A stretch of DNA of 64,000 nt. Source: Gleimia sp. 6138-11-ORH1 (GTDB lineage Bacteria > Actinomycetota > Actinomycetes > Actinomycetales > Actinomycetaceae). The stretch is from assembly GCF_024814355.1 (NCBI RefSeq), contig NZ_JANUXV010000001.1:496001-560000 (forward strand). Direction: 5' to 3'. This document shows, piece by piece, positions 54,739-63,718 of this stretch. Each line of letters starts with the position of its first letter. Position 1 is the first letter of the stretch. Both the position numbers and the translations under genes were made by a program. The notes under the pieces are model-generated. The model searched no databases, was not told the DNA's origin, and saw only the letters and a program-made list of their open reading frames with translations.

Positions 54739-55515
54739 ATGACCCGTATTCCCCTAATGGCAGGTAACTGGAAAATGAACCTGGACCACTTGGAAGCAAT
54801 CCATTTGGTACAGGGCCTGCACATGGCACTAACCGACGCAAACTTCGACTACAGCAAGACTGAAGTTGTCGTCATCCCCCCATTTACCGATATTCGTTCC
54901 GTACAAACCGTTGTTGAAGGTGACGAAATGGGCATCAAATACGGTGCACAGGACGTCTCTGTACACGCATCCGGTGCATACACCGGTGAAGTATCCGCAA
55001 ATATGCTGAAGAAACTCGGCGTATCTTACATTGTGGTGGGACACTCAGAACGCCGCGAATACCACGGCGAATGCGACCAGAAGGTAAACCAAAAAGCCCG
55101 CGTTGCATTAGAAAATGGCATGACCCCGATTATCTGCTGCGGTGAAGGCCTTGAAGTACGTAAAGCTGGCGAACACGTCCCACACGTACTGGCACAGATC
55201 GACGGTGCGCTGGCAGGATTCTCAGCTGAAGAAGTTGCGAAATCAGTTATCGCCTACGAACCAATCTGGGCAATCGGAACTGGTGAAGTAGCCACCCCAG
55301 AAGACGCACAGGAAGTTTGCGCAGCTATCCGCGTACGCATTAGCGAACTATACGACGAGGAAACTGCTGCAGCAACCCGCATTCTCTACGGTGGCTCTGT
55401 GAAGTCCTCCAACGTAGCTGACATCATGGCAAAAGCAGATGTAGACGGCGCATTGGTAGGCGGAGCATCACTAGAAGCAGGCGAATTCTCAAAGATTGCA
55501 CGCTTTGATGCCTAA
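54739..55515 (+). CDS. tpiA: Triosephosphate isomerase
   Basis: It interconverts dihydroxyacetone phosphate and glyceraldehyde-3-phosphate. The 258-residue TIM barrel has the N-K-H-E set: [14 protein letters not shown] with the electrophilic His, and [11 protein letters not shown] with the catalytic Glu; the phosphate loop YGGSVKSSN is also present. TTGGAGGACTG before the ATG is the ribosome binding site, lying in the end of pgk. An 18-bp stem terminator follows. Confidence 0.98.
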   Translation: MTRIPLMAGNWKMNLDHLEAIHLVQGLHMALTDANFDYSKTEVVVIPPFTDIRSVQTVVEGDEMGIKYGAQDVSVHASGAYTGEVSANMLKKLGVSYIVVGHSERREYHGECDQKVNQKARVALENGMTPIICCGEGLEVRKAGEHVPHVLAQIDGALAGFSAEEVAKSVIAYEPIWAIGTGEVATPEDAQEVCAAIRVRISELYDEETAAATRILYGGSVKSSNVADIMAKADVDGALVGGASLEAGEFSKIARFDA

Positions 55516-55527
55516 TCGGCTAACTTA

Positions 55528-55566
55528 AGTTTGGGTGGGAAGAAACTATTTCTTCCCACCCAAACT
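55528..55566 (+). terminator. pgk-tpi terminator
   Basis: An 18-bp perfect stem (AGTTTGGGTGGGAAGAAA and complement) with a CTA loop, followed by ATTTCT, lies 12 nt after the tpi stop. Confidence 0.85.
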
Positions 55567-55676
55567 ATTTCTAAGGCAGCAGCGGCAATCAACTAGGCAT
55601 TTGCTGTTAAATTAGATAAACTTGATAAGTTGATAAGAAATTTGTCTTAAGTTGCAAACTCGAAAGGGAAAACCGC

Positions 55677-55922
55677 ATGAACGCCTTCCTCTACTTTCTA
55701 TACGTCCTGCTGGTAATCTCTAGCCTTTTTTTAATCCTCACTGTACTAATGCACAAAGGTAAAGGCGGCGGCGTATCCGATATGTTCGGTGGCGGACTTT
55801 CTCAGACAGCCGGTTCTTCTGGCGTAGCTGAACGCAACCTAAACCGGATCACCTTGGCAACCCTCACCGTCTGGATCACCGTAATCGTTGCGATCGGTAT
55901 TCTCAGCAAATTCGCACTCTGA
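55677..55922 (+). CDS. secG: Preprotein translocase subunit SecG
   Basis: The 81-residue protein has two transmembrane helices (LYFLYVLLVISSLFLILTVLMHKGKG and LATLTVWITVIVAIGILSKFAL) joined by a Gly-rich loop, GGGVSDMFGGG. It is the auxiliary subunit of the SecYEG channel. CGAAAGGG precedes the ATG. Its position after tpi is conserved in actinobacteria. An RbpA-like gene follows after 2 nt. Confidence 0.95.
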   Translation: MNAFLYFLYVLLVISSLFLILTVLMHKGKGGGVSDMFGGGLSQTAGSSGVAERNLNRITLATLTVWITVIVAIGILSKFAL

Positions 55923-55924
55923 AA

Positions 55925-56251
55925 ATGCCACAATCGGCCCAGGTCGAATACTTCTGCGCGCGTGACCACGTCACGCGCGTTAGTTATAGTGTTGAAGCAC
56001 TTTTAGACGCACCACCAAGCAGGCCCTGCGCCACATGCCAACAACCGGCTTACCGCAGCAGACCCACCAAATCCCCCCACACGCAGACACAAACAGGGGA
56101 GGGGCCAGGAAACTCTAGAGTTGAAAACCCAGAAACGGCAAAGCAAGCTTTTTCGAAATCACACCACCAAGAGCTTCAGCTTCGGCGTAGCCAAGCTGAA
56201 GCTGAAGAGCTTTTAAACACCGCCCTCGAAAAGTTAAGAAAAGAAAACTAA
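55925..56251 (+). CDS. RbpA-like RNA polymerase-binding protein lacking the N-terminal tail
   Basis: The 108-residue protein aligns with the core and sigma-interaction parts of RbpA. Cys11, His15, Cys35 and Cys38 form the zinc set (VEYFCARDH, RPCATCQQ) found in streptomycete RbpA. The C-terminus KSHHQELQLRRSQAEAEELLNTALEKLRK matches the RTHWDMLLERRS...EELL...L helix pair that holds the sigma factor. The usual first 25 or so residues, the tail that reaches the active-site cleft, are missing, because the start is squeezed 2 nt after secG. The linker between the domains is longer and Ser/Thr/Gln-rich. It could be the only RbpA or a paralogue. Confidence 0.75.
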   Translation: MPQSAQVEYFCARDHVTRVSYSVEALLDAPPSRPCATCQQPAYRSRPTKSPHTQTQTGEGPGNSRVENPETAKQAFSKSHHQELQLRRSQAEAEELLNTALEKLRKEN

Positions 56252-56252
56252 A

Positions 56253-57035
56253 CTAACCCAGGGGATTAACGCGCACTGCCGCCGCTGCGTCACACCACCA
56301 AATTGTGCCCACCTGATTCATTGCTGAAGCAGGAACTTCTCGATAATCAGCCCCATGTATTGCATGGGCTAAAGCCAGTGCTTTATCACTTCCAGTCACG
56401 ACAAACCAAGAAACCTGCGTGCGCCGCAGTAACTCCAAAGTCATCGTCACCCTAATGGCAGGTGGCTTCGGAGAATCCAACTCGGCAGTAACTAAGCCAG
56501 CCGCCTGCAAGGACTCATGTGAGGGAAACAAAGAGGCAAAATGCCCATCGGGGCCCATTCCCAGTAATGCGAAATCAAGCCGTACTGTCTGCGCTTTCTT
56601 AGAAAGCGCATCTAAACTACCTTGCGCAGGAGAGAAAACTTCTTTAAGTTCCTGCTCGTAGGCGCGCGCCGCAGCCACCGGGTCTGCACAGGTGTCGGGG
56701 GGTAAAACATCATGCAAAGTAAAAATCGGGTACTGATCCGTCAAATATTTACGCACCAAAGTAGAAGTGCGCTCAGCGGAAGTTATAGGCACATGCCGTT
56801 CATCAACTAACCAAATGTGAATCGGCACCCAGTTATCAATTACTTCTGGGTGAGCTTCCAAAAATTGGCTTACCATCGGGAACAATTTAGTAGCAATCGA
56901 GCCACCAGAGACTCCCAGCTGAATCCGCGAACGCTGCTTCGAAAGTTCGGTAATTTTTCGGATAAAGGCCTGCGCTACCTTCGCATAAAGTTCATTAACA
57001 TTGGAAAAGACTTTCACATCTGAGGTTAAAGACAT
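56253..57035 (-). CDS. pgl: 6-phosphogluconolactonase
   Basis: It hydrolyses 6-phosphoglucono-1,5-lactone in the oxidative pentose phosphate pathway. The 260-residue DevB/SOL protein has the conserved GVSGGSIATKLFP, WLVDERHVP and LLGMGPDGHFASLFP motifs, the last containing the catalytic His. It ends 1 nt from the convergent RbpA-like gene. Its ATG overlaps the end of opcA by 10 nt, so zwf, opcA and pgl are one minus-strand operon. Confidence 0.95.
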   Translation of the reverse strand: MSLTSDVKVFSNVNELYAKVAQAFIRKITELSKQRSRIQLGVSGGSIATKLFPMVSQFLEAHPEVIDNWVPIHIWLVDERHVPITSAERTSTLVRKYLTDQYPIFTLHDVLPPDTCADPVAAARAYEQELKEVFSPAQGSLDALSKKAQTVRLDFALLGMGPDGHFASLFPSHESLQAAGLVTAELDSPKPPAIRVTMTLELLRRTQVSWFVVTGSDKALALAHAIHGADYREVPASAMNQVGTIWWCDAAAAVRVNPLG

Positions 57036-57931
57036 AACGCAAGTACCTCTTTATATAGGATGTCCTCGTCAAGTAAGCGTAGATCCTCCATCAGGGAATC
57101 GTGATCTTGTCTCCGCGGAAGATTAACCATAGTCTTAGCTAAACCAGGGCGCTGCAAAACAGCGACAGCTGAATCATCAGCACGCGAAAGTTCATAGACC
57201 TGCCCCTTAGAAATTAGGGCCACCGATTCTAAGGTTTTCACATCTTTAGGGATAAACTCTGCCTCCACAGCGAGCTTCAGCTGAATCCATTTGGCCAGCA
57301 AATAGGGCGCCGGATGGGTTGGATTACCGACAATTTTCACCTTATCAAAGTGGGATACTTGGGCTTCATCAACTAAAGCAGCTAAAAGACCACGCCACAT
57401 AGTTACTGCTGCCCAAGCCAGATCGGTATCACCTGGAGCATAGTTGCGAGCTAATTGCCGAATGAACTCGAACGGGGTTTCAAGCCGCCGAGAGTTGGTA
57501 ATTCGCCGGGAAGCCAGTCTACCCAGCGGGTGTTCAGCTGGCGCTGCCGGAGCCGTAAAGGGCCAGAAACAAACTACCGGGGTATCGGCGATCAAAAGTG
57601 GAATCACTAAAGAGTCAAGACTTTCTGGCGCACACCCACCCGGGTTAAGGACGATCACGTCAGAAGCACCCATTTCGGTGCCGTAATGAAGTGAAGCATT
57701 CAATCCGTGGCAAAGGGCCTGCGGTGAATTGACAACAATAATCACCCGGCAAGGATGTTCCACTGAAGCAGCCGAACACAGCTTAATAGCCGGGGCAACC
57801 TCAGTTTCTGCGGCAACTACCGTAATCAGATTAAGTACCCGCCCAGAAGCAGGAATCGCGGCTTCTTCAGTAAGCTGAGCCAAGCGTTTAAAGATTGCTG
57901 CAGACGTGGTGTCAGTTAATGTTTCAATCAT
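57026..57931 (-). CDS. opcA: Glucose-6-phosphate dehydrogenase assembly protein OpcA
   Basis: OpcA activates Zwf allosterically in cyanobacteria and actinobacteria. The roughly 301-residue protein has the family pattern: VLNLITVVAAETE, HPCRVIIVV, GASDVIVLNPGG, PLLIADTPVVCFWPF and DTDLAWAAVTMWRGLLAAL. The frame reaches TTG 57943, but GGAG 6 nt upstream selects ATG 57931. That ATG overlaps the zwf stop as ATGA, so translation is coupled. Its place between zwf and pgl is standard in actinobacteria. Confidence 0.95.
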   Translation of the reverse strand: MIETLTDTTSAAIFKRLAQLTEEAAIPASGRVLNLITVVAAETEVAPAIKLCSAASVEHPCRVIIVVNSPQALCHGLNASLHYGTEMGASDVIVLNPGGCAPESLDSLVIPLLIADTPVVCFWPFTAPAAPAEHPLGRLASRRITNSRRLETPFEFIRQLARNYAPGDTDLAWAAVTMWRGLLAALVDEAQVSHFDKVKIVGNPTHPAPYLLAKWIQLKLAVEAEFIPKDVKTLESVALISKGQVYELSRADDSAVAVLQRPGLAKTMVNLPRRQDHDSLMEDLRLLDEDILYKEVLALCL

Positions 57932-59481
57932 GGATTTCTCCAACTTCTGCCGTCTTTTGCAAGGATTTCATGTGCTTCTTTGGGACCCCAAGTGCCGGGA
58001 CGATAGGGAACCGGAGTGACCTCTTCAGCCCAGTACTTGAAGATAGGATCCATAATTGCCCACGAAAGTTCCACTTCAGTTTGCCCTGGAAACAGTGGCG
58101 AATTCCCGGCTAATGCGTCCAGCAAAAGCCGTTCATAAGCCAGGGGAGAATCCTCTGTAAAAGCATGACCATACCCAAAGTCCATTGAAACATCGCGCAC
58201 TTGCATTCCATTACCAGGGATCTTTGAACCAAACCTTAAGGTGATTCCTTCATCAGGTTGAACTCGAATCACTAAAGCATTATTTCCCAGCTCTTGGGTA
58301 GCTGCTTTATCGAAGGGAATATGTGCTGCACGCTTAAATACCACGGCAATTTCAGTTACGCGTTTACCTAAGCGTTTACCCGTACGTAGATAGAAGGGGA
58401 CTCCCGCCCAGCGTCTAGTATCAACGTAGAGTTTAACTGCTGCGAAAGTATCGGTCCGAGAAGAAGCGGGAATATTATCCTCTTCTAAGTAGCCTTTAAC
58501 CTGCTGTCCGCCCTGCCATCCGGCAGTGTATCTGCCAATTACCGTGTTACTGGCCAGGTCCTCTGGTAGGCGCACTGCGGAAAGAACTTTTTCTTTTTCC
58601 ACGCGCAGGTCATGTTCGCTAAAAGTCACGGGTTCTTCCATAGCTGTTAAGGCTAAAAGCTGTAGTAAATGATTTTGCATCACATCTTTAGCAGCACCAA
58701 TCCCGTCGTAGTAGCCAGCGCGAGTACCGATCCCAATATCTTCAGCCATGGTAATTTGTACGTGGTCTACGTAGCGCGAGTTCCAAAGTGGCTCAAACAT
58801 AATGTTAGAAAAACGCATTGCCAAAATATTTTGTACAGTTTCCTTACCCAGGTAGTGGTCGATGCGGAAAGTATCTTTTTCAGCAAATACTTCATGAAGG
58901 ATCGCTGCCAGTTCTTTTGCTGAATCAAGATCATCTCCGAAAGGTTTTTCAATAATCACCCGGCGGAAACTCTCAGGATTCTTAGTGTTTAACCCAGATT
59001 GTGCCAGTTGAGAAACAACCTTTGGGAAGGATGCTGGGGGAATGGATAGATAGAACGCATGGTTACCACCGGTACCACGGGTTTCGTCAAGTTCAGTGAC
59101 GGTTTCAGCAAGGCGAGTAAAAGCGGCCTCGTCATCGAAAGTACCCGAAACGAAACGTAATCCAGCCCGGAACTGTTCCCAAGTATGCTCATCCCACGGA
59201 GTGCGAGCATAGGACTTAATCGAGTCTTGAATATAGTTAGCGAAATCTTCATCTGACCAGTCACGACGAGCGAACCCAGTTAAAGCAAAAGCTGGATGAA
59301 GTAAACCGCGGTTAGCTAAATCGTAGAGCGCGGGAACCAGTTTCTTTCGCGCTAAATCGCCAGTGATCCCGAAAATTACCAGATCACAAGGTGGTGCAAT
59401 CAACGGCAACCGCCGGTCCCGCGTATCATGTAGGCTGGCTTTTTGCCTGACATTAGCCGGTGAGAGCCGAGGAAGATTCAT
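57928..59481 (-). CDS. zwf: Glucose-6-phosphate dehydrogenase
   Basis: It oxidises glucose-6-phosphate to the lactone with NADP+. The 517-residue enzyme has the cofactor loop IFGITGDLARKKLVPALYDLA and the catalytic RIDHYLGKETVQN. EKPFGDD and PLWNSRYVDHVQI in the substrate site are also intact. A 30-residue N-terminal extension precedes the conserved core, as in other actinobacteria. GAGG lies upstream of the ATG. It is the first gene of the zwf-opcA-pgl operon, and the HerA-like gene diverges from it. Confidence 0.97.
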   Translation of the reverse strand: MNLPRLSPANVRQKASLHDTRDRRLPLIAPPCDLVIFGITGDLARKKLVPALYDLANRGLLHPAFALTGFARRDWSDEDFANYIQDSIKSYARTPWDEHTWEQFRAGLRFVSGTFDDEAAFTRLAETVTELDETRGTGGNHAFYLSIPPASFPKVVSQLAQSGLNTKNPESFRRVIIEKPFGDDLDSAKELAAILHEVFAEKDTFRIDHYLGKETVQNILAMRFSNIMFEPLWNSRYVDHVQITMAEDIGIGTRAGYYDGIGAAKDVMQNHLLQLLALTAMEEPVTFSEHDLRVEKEKVLSAVRLPEDLASNTVIGRYTAGWQGGQQVKGYLEEDNIPASSRTDTFAAVKLYVDTRRWAGVPFYLRTGKRLGKRVTEIAVVFKRAAHIPFDKAATQELGNNALVIRVQPDEGITLRFGSKIPGNGMQVRDVSMDFGYGHAFTEDSPLAYERLLLDALAGNSPLFPGQTEVELSWAIMDPIFKYWAEEVTPVPYRPGTWGPKEAHEILAKDGRSWRNP

Positions 59482-59623
59482 AATTAGCAGACCTCATTTT
59501 AGTTATCTGCCCGGGTAAATTTACCTGAGCTAAACACATTCCAAGTTCTATTTTACGGGCGTGAAGAAAATCTGCCCAACGAAAACTAGGCGGAGGATAT
59601 ATCAATTTCTTTGGATTGACAGA

Positions 59624-59629
59624 TAAACT
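59624..59629 (+). promoter_or_regulatory. -10 element of the HerA-like gene, predicted leaderless
   Basis: TAAACT lies 7 nt before the ATG at 59637 and no ribosome binding site is present. The open frame upstream to TTG 59616 would overlap this element. A TTGACA at 59616 is too close to act as its -35. Confidence 0.4.
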
Positions 59630-59636
59630 TAACACT

Positions 59637-61457
59637 ATGAGTAAAGATTCCCACGGCTGGGCCGTATCCAAAAAGACTTTGGAAGCCATTACTACTTCCT
59701 ACCCGCAAGAGAATTCACTTTCGCTTGGTGTTGCGATTGATTCGGAAAATACTTATCCGGAAGCAAAAGTCAGTATTCCATTAAACATTCTTAACCGGCA
59801 TGGGTTGATTGCCGGGGCTACGGGAACTGGTAAAACCCGTACTTTACAGCTTTTAGCGGAAAAGCTTTCGGCGGCGGGAGTTCCTGCCTTAGTAACCGAT
59901 GTGAAGGGTGATTTAACGGGAATTGGGGCGCCTGGGCAAGCATCTGAAAAGCTTTTGGCTCGTTCTGAAAAAATCGGTCAAATCTGGGAGGGCAAAGGCT
60001 TCCCGATTGAGTTACTTGCTTTAGGGGAATTAGCTGAGGCTGAAAATGCCACGCATGTGCCTGTTCGCGCTACGCTTTCTGACATTGGCCCGCTTTTATT
60101 GGCGAAAATTTTAGGTTTAAACACTACTCAAGAACAGGCTTTGCAGCTTATTTTTAGTTGGGCTGATCAGCAGGGGCTGGCATTAATTGATTTGCAGGAT
60201 CTTAAGTCTGTCACTCAGTATCTTACGGAAGATGGTAAGAGTGAACTTAAGAAAATTGGGGGAGTTTCCTCAGCTACTGCAGGAGTGATTCTTCGCGCGG
60301 CAACGGTATTACAAAGCCAGGGTGGAGATGATTTCTTTGGCACTCCAGCTTTCGATACGGCTGATCTTTTTAGGGTTAATCCCGATGGTAGTGCGGTAGT
60401 GTCAATTCTGGCGATTGATGGGATTTTGCGTCAGCCTGCGATTATTTCTTCACTAATCATGTGGATGTTGGCGGATTTGTTTGAGACTTTGCCTGAAGCT
60501 GGGGATTTAGATAAGCCGAAGTTGGTTTTTTTCTTTGACGAAGCGCATTTGCTGTTTAAAAATGCGACTCCTGCGTTCTTAGATCAGGTTGTGCAAACAG
60601 TGAAGTTGATTCGTTCTAAGGGGGTGGGGATTTTCTTCATTACTCAGTCTCCGCAGGATATTCCCGCTGAGGTGTTAGGGCAGTTAGGGTCGCGGATTGT
60701 ACACGGTTTGCGTGCTTTTACTCCTAATGATGTGGCTGACTTGAAAAAGACGGTTTCGTCTTTCCCGATTACGGATTTGCTTTTAGATGAGGTGCTTACC
60801 ACTTTGGGTACGGGGGAAGCGGCAATTACTGTTTTGAGTGAGAAGGGTGCGCCGTTACCGGTGGCGCCGACTCGCTTATTTGCTCCCCAGGCGATTATGG
60901 GGCCGCTTCCCGAGGGCGGTGCTTCAACTGTTATTGCCGGGTCAACGTTATTTGCGAAGTACCGTGATGAAATTGATCCTTACTCTGCTTTTGAAAAGCT
61001 AACTGCTTTATCTGCTGATCCTCAAGCGGCAGCTGCTGGTGGAGTGCCTAATGCTGGTGGAGTGCCTAATGCTGCTGGTGTACCTAATGCTACTGGTGTA
61101 CCGGGTTCGACACCTGCGGGGGACTATGGTTATGCGCCGGCAGGTAATGGTTACCCTGGGGGAGGCGGTTACTCAACGGGTAGTGGTTACCCCGGTGGCA
61201 GTGGTTATCCGGGCGGAACTGGTTATCCCGGCGGAACTGGTTATCCCGGTGGAACTGGCGCAGATCCTTCATGGGAGGAGCTGGGTTTCCCTGCTGAGAA
61301 ACCAAAGTCGAAACGCCAGCCAAAACCCGAACCTAGTTTCGGTGAGGAAATAATTGAAGCGGGGCAAGGTATGCTTCGCTCCGCGCTACGCTCTTTCGGT
61401 ACGCAGCTGGGACGGGAGTTTTCCCGCACAATATTCGGAACTCGTAAACGCCGGTAG
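59637..61457 (+). CDS. HerA-like ATPase (DUF853/YjgR family) with repetitive tail
   Basis: The roughly 606-residue protein is a cytoplasmic RecA-fold ATPase. Walker A is GATGTGKTRTLQLL, Walker B is KLVFFFDEAHLLF, and GVGIFFITQSPQDIPAEVLGQLGSRIVHGLRAFTP is the conserved sensor region. Residues about 466-540 are low complexity: four six-residue units of (A/G)(A/G/T)GVP(N/G), then six of GYPGG(T/S/G). A basic C-terminus with an RSALRSFGTQLGREFSRTIFGTRKRR-like amphipathic end is shared with YjgR homologues. The function of this family is unknown; a DNA- or polyphosphate-linked role has only been suggested. Confidence 0.88.
   Translation: MSKDSHGWAVSKKTLEAITTSYPQENSLSLGVAIDSENTYPEAKVSIPLNILNRHGLIAGATGTGKTRTLQLLAEKLSAAGVPALVTDVKGDLTGIGAPGQASEKLLARSEKIGQIWEGKGFPIELLALGELAEAENATHVPVRATLSDIGPLLLAKILGLNTTQEQALQLIFSWADQQGLALIDLQDLKSVTQYLTEDGKSELKKIGGVSSATAGVILRAATVLQSQGGDDFFGTPAFDTADLFRVNPDGSAVVSILAIDGILRQPAIISSLIMWMLADLFETLPEAGDLDKPKLVFFFDEAHLLFKNATPAFLDQVVQTVKLIRSKGVGIFFITQSPQDIPAEVLGQLGSRIVHGLRAFTPNDVADLKKTVSSFPITDLLLDEVLTTLGTGEAAITVLSEKGAPLPVAPTRLFAPQAIMGPLPEGGASTVIAGSTLFAKYRDEIDPYSAFEKLTALSADPQAAAAGGVPNAGGVPNAAGVPNATGVPGSTPAGDYGYAPAGNGYPGGGGYSTGSGYPGGSGYPGGTGYPGGTGYPGGTGADPSWEELGFPAEKPKSKRQPKPEPSFGEEIIEAGQGMLRSALRSFGTQLGREFSRTIFGTRKRR
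61035..61106 (+). repeat. 18-nt minisatellite, four units
   Basis: Units of GCTGGTGGAGTGCCTAAT type start at 61035, 61053, 61071 and 61089. The first two are identical and the last two vary. They encode the GVPNA repeats of the HerA-like protein. Confidence 0.85.
61149..61256 (+). repeat. 18-nt minisatellite, six units
   Basis: Units of GGTTATCCCGGCGGAACT type start every 18 nt from 61149 to 61239 and encode GYPGGT-like repeats. The last three differ only at one or two third positions, which suggests recent expansion. Confidence 0.85.
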
Positions 61458-61527
61458 AAACCAAATACGCCTACCCTGTGCAAAACAGTGGTTTTTACGT
61501 TCGGGCGTACCACTTTAAGTGAACAAA

Positions 61528-61568
61528 TAGTTTGGGGCGGAGACTTAATCAGTCTCCGCCCCAAACTA
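61528..61568. terminator. Bidirectional terminator between the HerA-like gene and tkt
   Basis: An 18-bp perfect stem (TAGTTTGGGGCGGAGACT and complement) with a TAATC loop separates the two convergent genes. Confidence 0.85.
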
Positions 61569-61581
61569 CCGTGAAAGGCAA

Positions 61582-63675
61582 TTAGTTAGCTAAAACTTCA
61601 CGAGCTACCTTCAAAAGGTTCTCAGTAGTGATTCCAAAATGAGCGAAAAGTTCTTCCGCATTGCCAACTCCACCGAAAGATTCAATTGAAACAGCCTTAC
61701 CTTCTGAGCCTAAATACTTCAGCCAAGGCATTGCTAAACCAGCTTCAATCGAAACGCGTTTGGTTACATTCGCAGGCAGGACTGCTTCCTTATACTCCGC
61801 GTCCTGCGCGTCGAACCATTCCATACAGGGCATAGAAACAACGCGGACTGCAACGCCCTCGGAAGTAAGTACCCGGGCGGCTTCCAACGCACACTGAACT
61901 TCGGAACCAGAACCCATCAAAATCAGATCTGGAGTGCCTGCGCAGTCCTGTAACACATATGCGCCGCGAGCCAAACCAGAAGCCGGAGCCAACTCACCTG
62001 GCTTAACCACCTCGCCACCGGCGACGCGTTCTGGATTAGGCAGATTCTGACGGGTGAGAACCAAAGCCACTGGGCTGCGCTGCAGAAGTGTTTGCTTCCA
62101 AGCCTCCACAGTTTCAGCTGCGTCTGCTGGACGCACTAAAGCGAGATTAGGAATCGCACGGTAAGCGGTTAAATGTTCTACCGGCTGGTGGGTAGGCCCA
62201 TCTTCACCCACCCCAATCGAATCATGCGTCCACACGTAGGTTACTGGCAGATTCATTAAGGCTGCTAAACGAACTGAACCGCGCATGTAGTCTGAGAAAA
62301 CGAAGAAAGTACCGCCGTAAACTCGGGTGAATCCCTCTAAGGCGATCCCATTCATGACCGCTCCCATAGCGTGCTCACGGACGCCGTAGTGGAGGTTTCG
62401 CCCATAGGGGGAAGCTGCGAAGAGCTTTGAAGCCCGCGCTGCGGGAAGGAATGACTTTTCGCCTTTCAAAAGCGTATTGTTAGAACCAGCCAAGTCGGCA
62501 GAACCGCCCCACAGTTCAGGTAGAACTGGGGCGAGGGCATTAAGGACTTCCCCTGAAGCAGCACGAGTTGCGATTGCCTTACCAGCAGGGAAAACTGGGA
62601 GTGCTGACTCCCAATTAACTGGCATTTCTTTTGAATGTAGCCGGTTGAAAAGTTCCGCTCGCTCACCTGCAGAAGCTAACCAGCTAGCGAATTTTTCATT
62701 CCAGTGGGCGCGTAGTTCCTGAGCGCGGGCGGCAACATTTTCTTGTGCATGGGTAACTGCTTCAGTATCAACTTGGAAGAGCCCCTCAGTTGGAGCGCCC
62801 AAAGCTTCTTTTAAGCCGGTGAGTGCTTCATTTCCTAAAGCTGAACCGTGGATTCCACCGGTATTTTGTTTACCGGGAGTGGGCCAACCAATAATCGTGC
62901 GTAAGGCGATAATCGATGGGCGGTTAGTTTCAGATTTAGCTGCGTGTAGGGCGGCGTCTAATGAATGTACATCTTCGTGGTAGGTTCCGTCATCTTGTAA
63001 CCAATTGACCCGCTGAGTGTGCCAACCTTGCGCTGCGAAACGACCCAGCACATCTTCAGAGAAAGTAATATTTGTATCATCTTCGATAGAAATATGGTTA
63101 TCATCCCAGATGACAATCAGATTACCCAGCTCTTGTGCTCCGGCAAGTGAGCAGGCTTCAGCGGTAATTCCTTCTTGCATACAACCATCACCGGCAATTA
63201 CATACACGTGATGGTCGAAAGGGGATTCACCAGTTGGCGCTTGTGGATCGAACATTCCTCTTTGACGGCGTGCGGCCATAGCCATGCCAACTGCCGACGC
63301 AATTCCTGAACCTAACGGGCCGGTAGTGATTTCCACGAAATCAGTATGTCCGTATTCAGGGTGTCCGGGAGTGAGGGAACCAAAAGTGCGGAATTTCTTT
63401 AAATCGTCAAGTTTCAGACCTGCACCGGCCAAATACTGTGACACGTACTGGGTGATTGAAGAGTGTCCGGCAGAAAGAACAAAACGATCCCGGCCAATCC
63501 AATTTGGGTCAGTGGGATCGATTTTTAAATGTCGTTGGAAAAGCAAGTAGGCTGCTGGAGCAAGGGAAATCGCCGCTCCTGGGTGTCCAGAACCCGCATT
63601 TTCTACTGCGTCAGCAGCCAGTATTTTCGCGGTTGTTACCGCGCGTGAATCTAAATCAGTCCAAGCTAAAATCAT
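61582..63675 (-). CDS. tkt: Transketolase
   Basis: This thiamine-diphosphate enzyme moves two-carbon units in the pentose phosphate pathway. The 697-residue protein has the N-terminal SGHPGAAISLAP, the cofactor motif GDGCMQEGITAEACSLAG...NLIVIWDDNHISID-like segment, and LRTIIGWPTPGKQNTGGIHG. The pyrimidine domain carries REHAMGAVMNGIALEG with the catalytic Glu, and THDSIGVGEDGPTHQPVEHL. AAGGGG lies 12 nt before the ATG. It completes the pentose phosphate set with zwf, opcA and pgl next to it, although tal and gnd are not in the window. Confidence 0.97.
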   Translation of the reverse strand: MILAWTDLDSRAVTTAKILAADAVENAGSGHPGAAISLAPAAYLLFQRHLKIDPTDPNWIGRDRFVLSAGHSSITQYVSQYLAGAGLKLDDLKKFRTFGSLTPGHPEYGHTDFVEITTGPLGSGIASAVGMAMAARRQRGMFDPQAPTGESPFDHHVYVIAGDGCMQEGITAEACSLAGAQELGNLIVIWDDNHISIEDDTNITFSEDVLGRFAAQGWHTQRVNWLQDDGTYHEDVHSLDAALHAAKSETNRPSIIALRTIIGWPTPGKQNTGGIHGSALGNEALTGLKEALGAPTEGLFQVDTEAVTHAQENVAARAQELRAHWNEKFASWLASAGERAELFNRLHSKEMPVNWESALPVFPAGKAIATRAASGEVLNALAPVLPELWGGSADLAGSNNTLLKGEKSFLPAARASKLFAASPYGRNLHYGVREHAMGAVMNGIALEGFTRVYGGTFFVFSDYMRGSVRLAALMNLPVTYVWTHDSIGVGEDGPTHQPVEHLTAYRAIPNLALVRPADAAETVEAWKQTLLQRSPVALVLTRQNLPNPERVAGGEVVKPGELAPASGLARGAYVLQDCAGTPDLILMGSGSEVQCALEAARVLTSEGVAVRVVSMPCMEWFDAQDAEYKEAVLPANVTKRVSIEAGLAMPWLKYLGSEGKAVSIESFGGVGNAEELFAHFGITTENLLKVAREVLAN

Positions 63676-63705
63676 GTTTGTTAAACCCCTTAAATAAAAA
63701 ACCCT

Positions 63706-63711
63706 TACACT
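63706..63711 (+). promoter_or_regulatory. -10 element of xerD, predicted leaderless
   Basis: TACACT lies 7 nt before the ATG of the recombinase gene in the 43-nt gap shared with the divergent tkt start. There is no ribosome binding site between the element and the start codon. Confidence 0.4.
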
Positions 63712-63718
63712 TCATATT

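Noticed and set aside
61035-61256. Short tandem repeats considered as a CRISPR array
   Set aside because: The units are contiguous 18-mers within a coding frame with no spacers.
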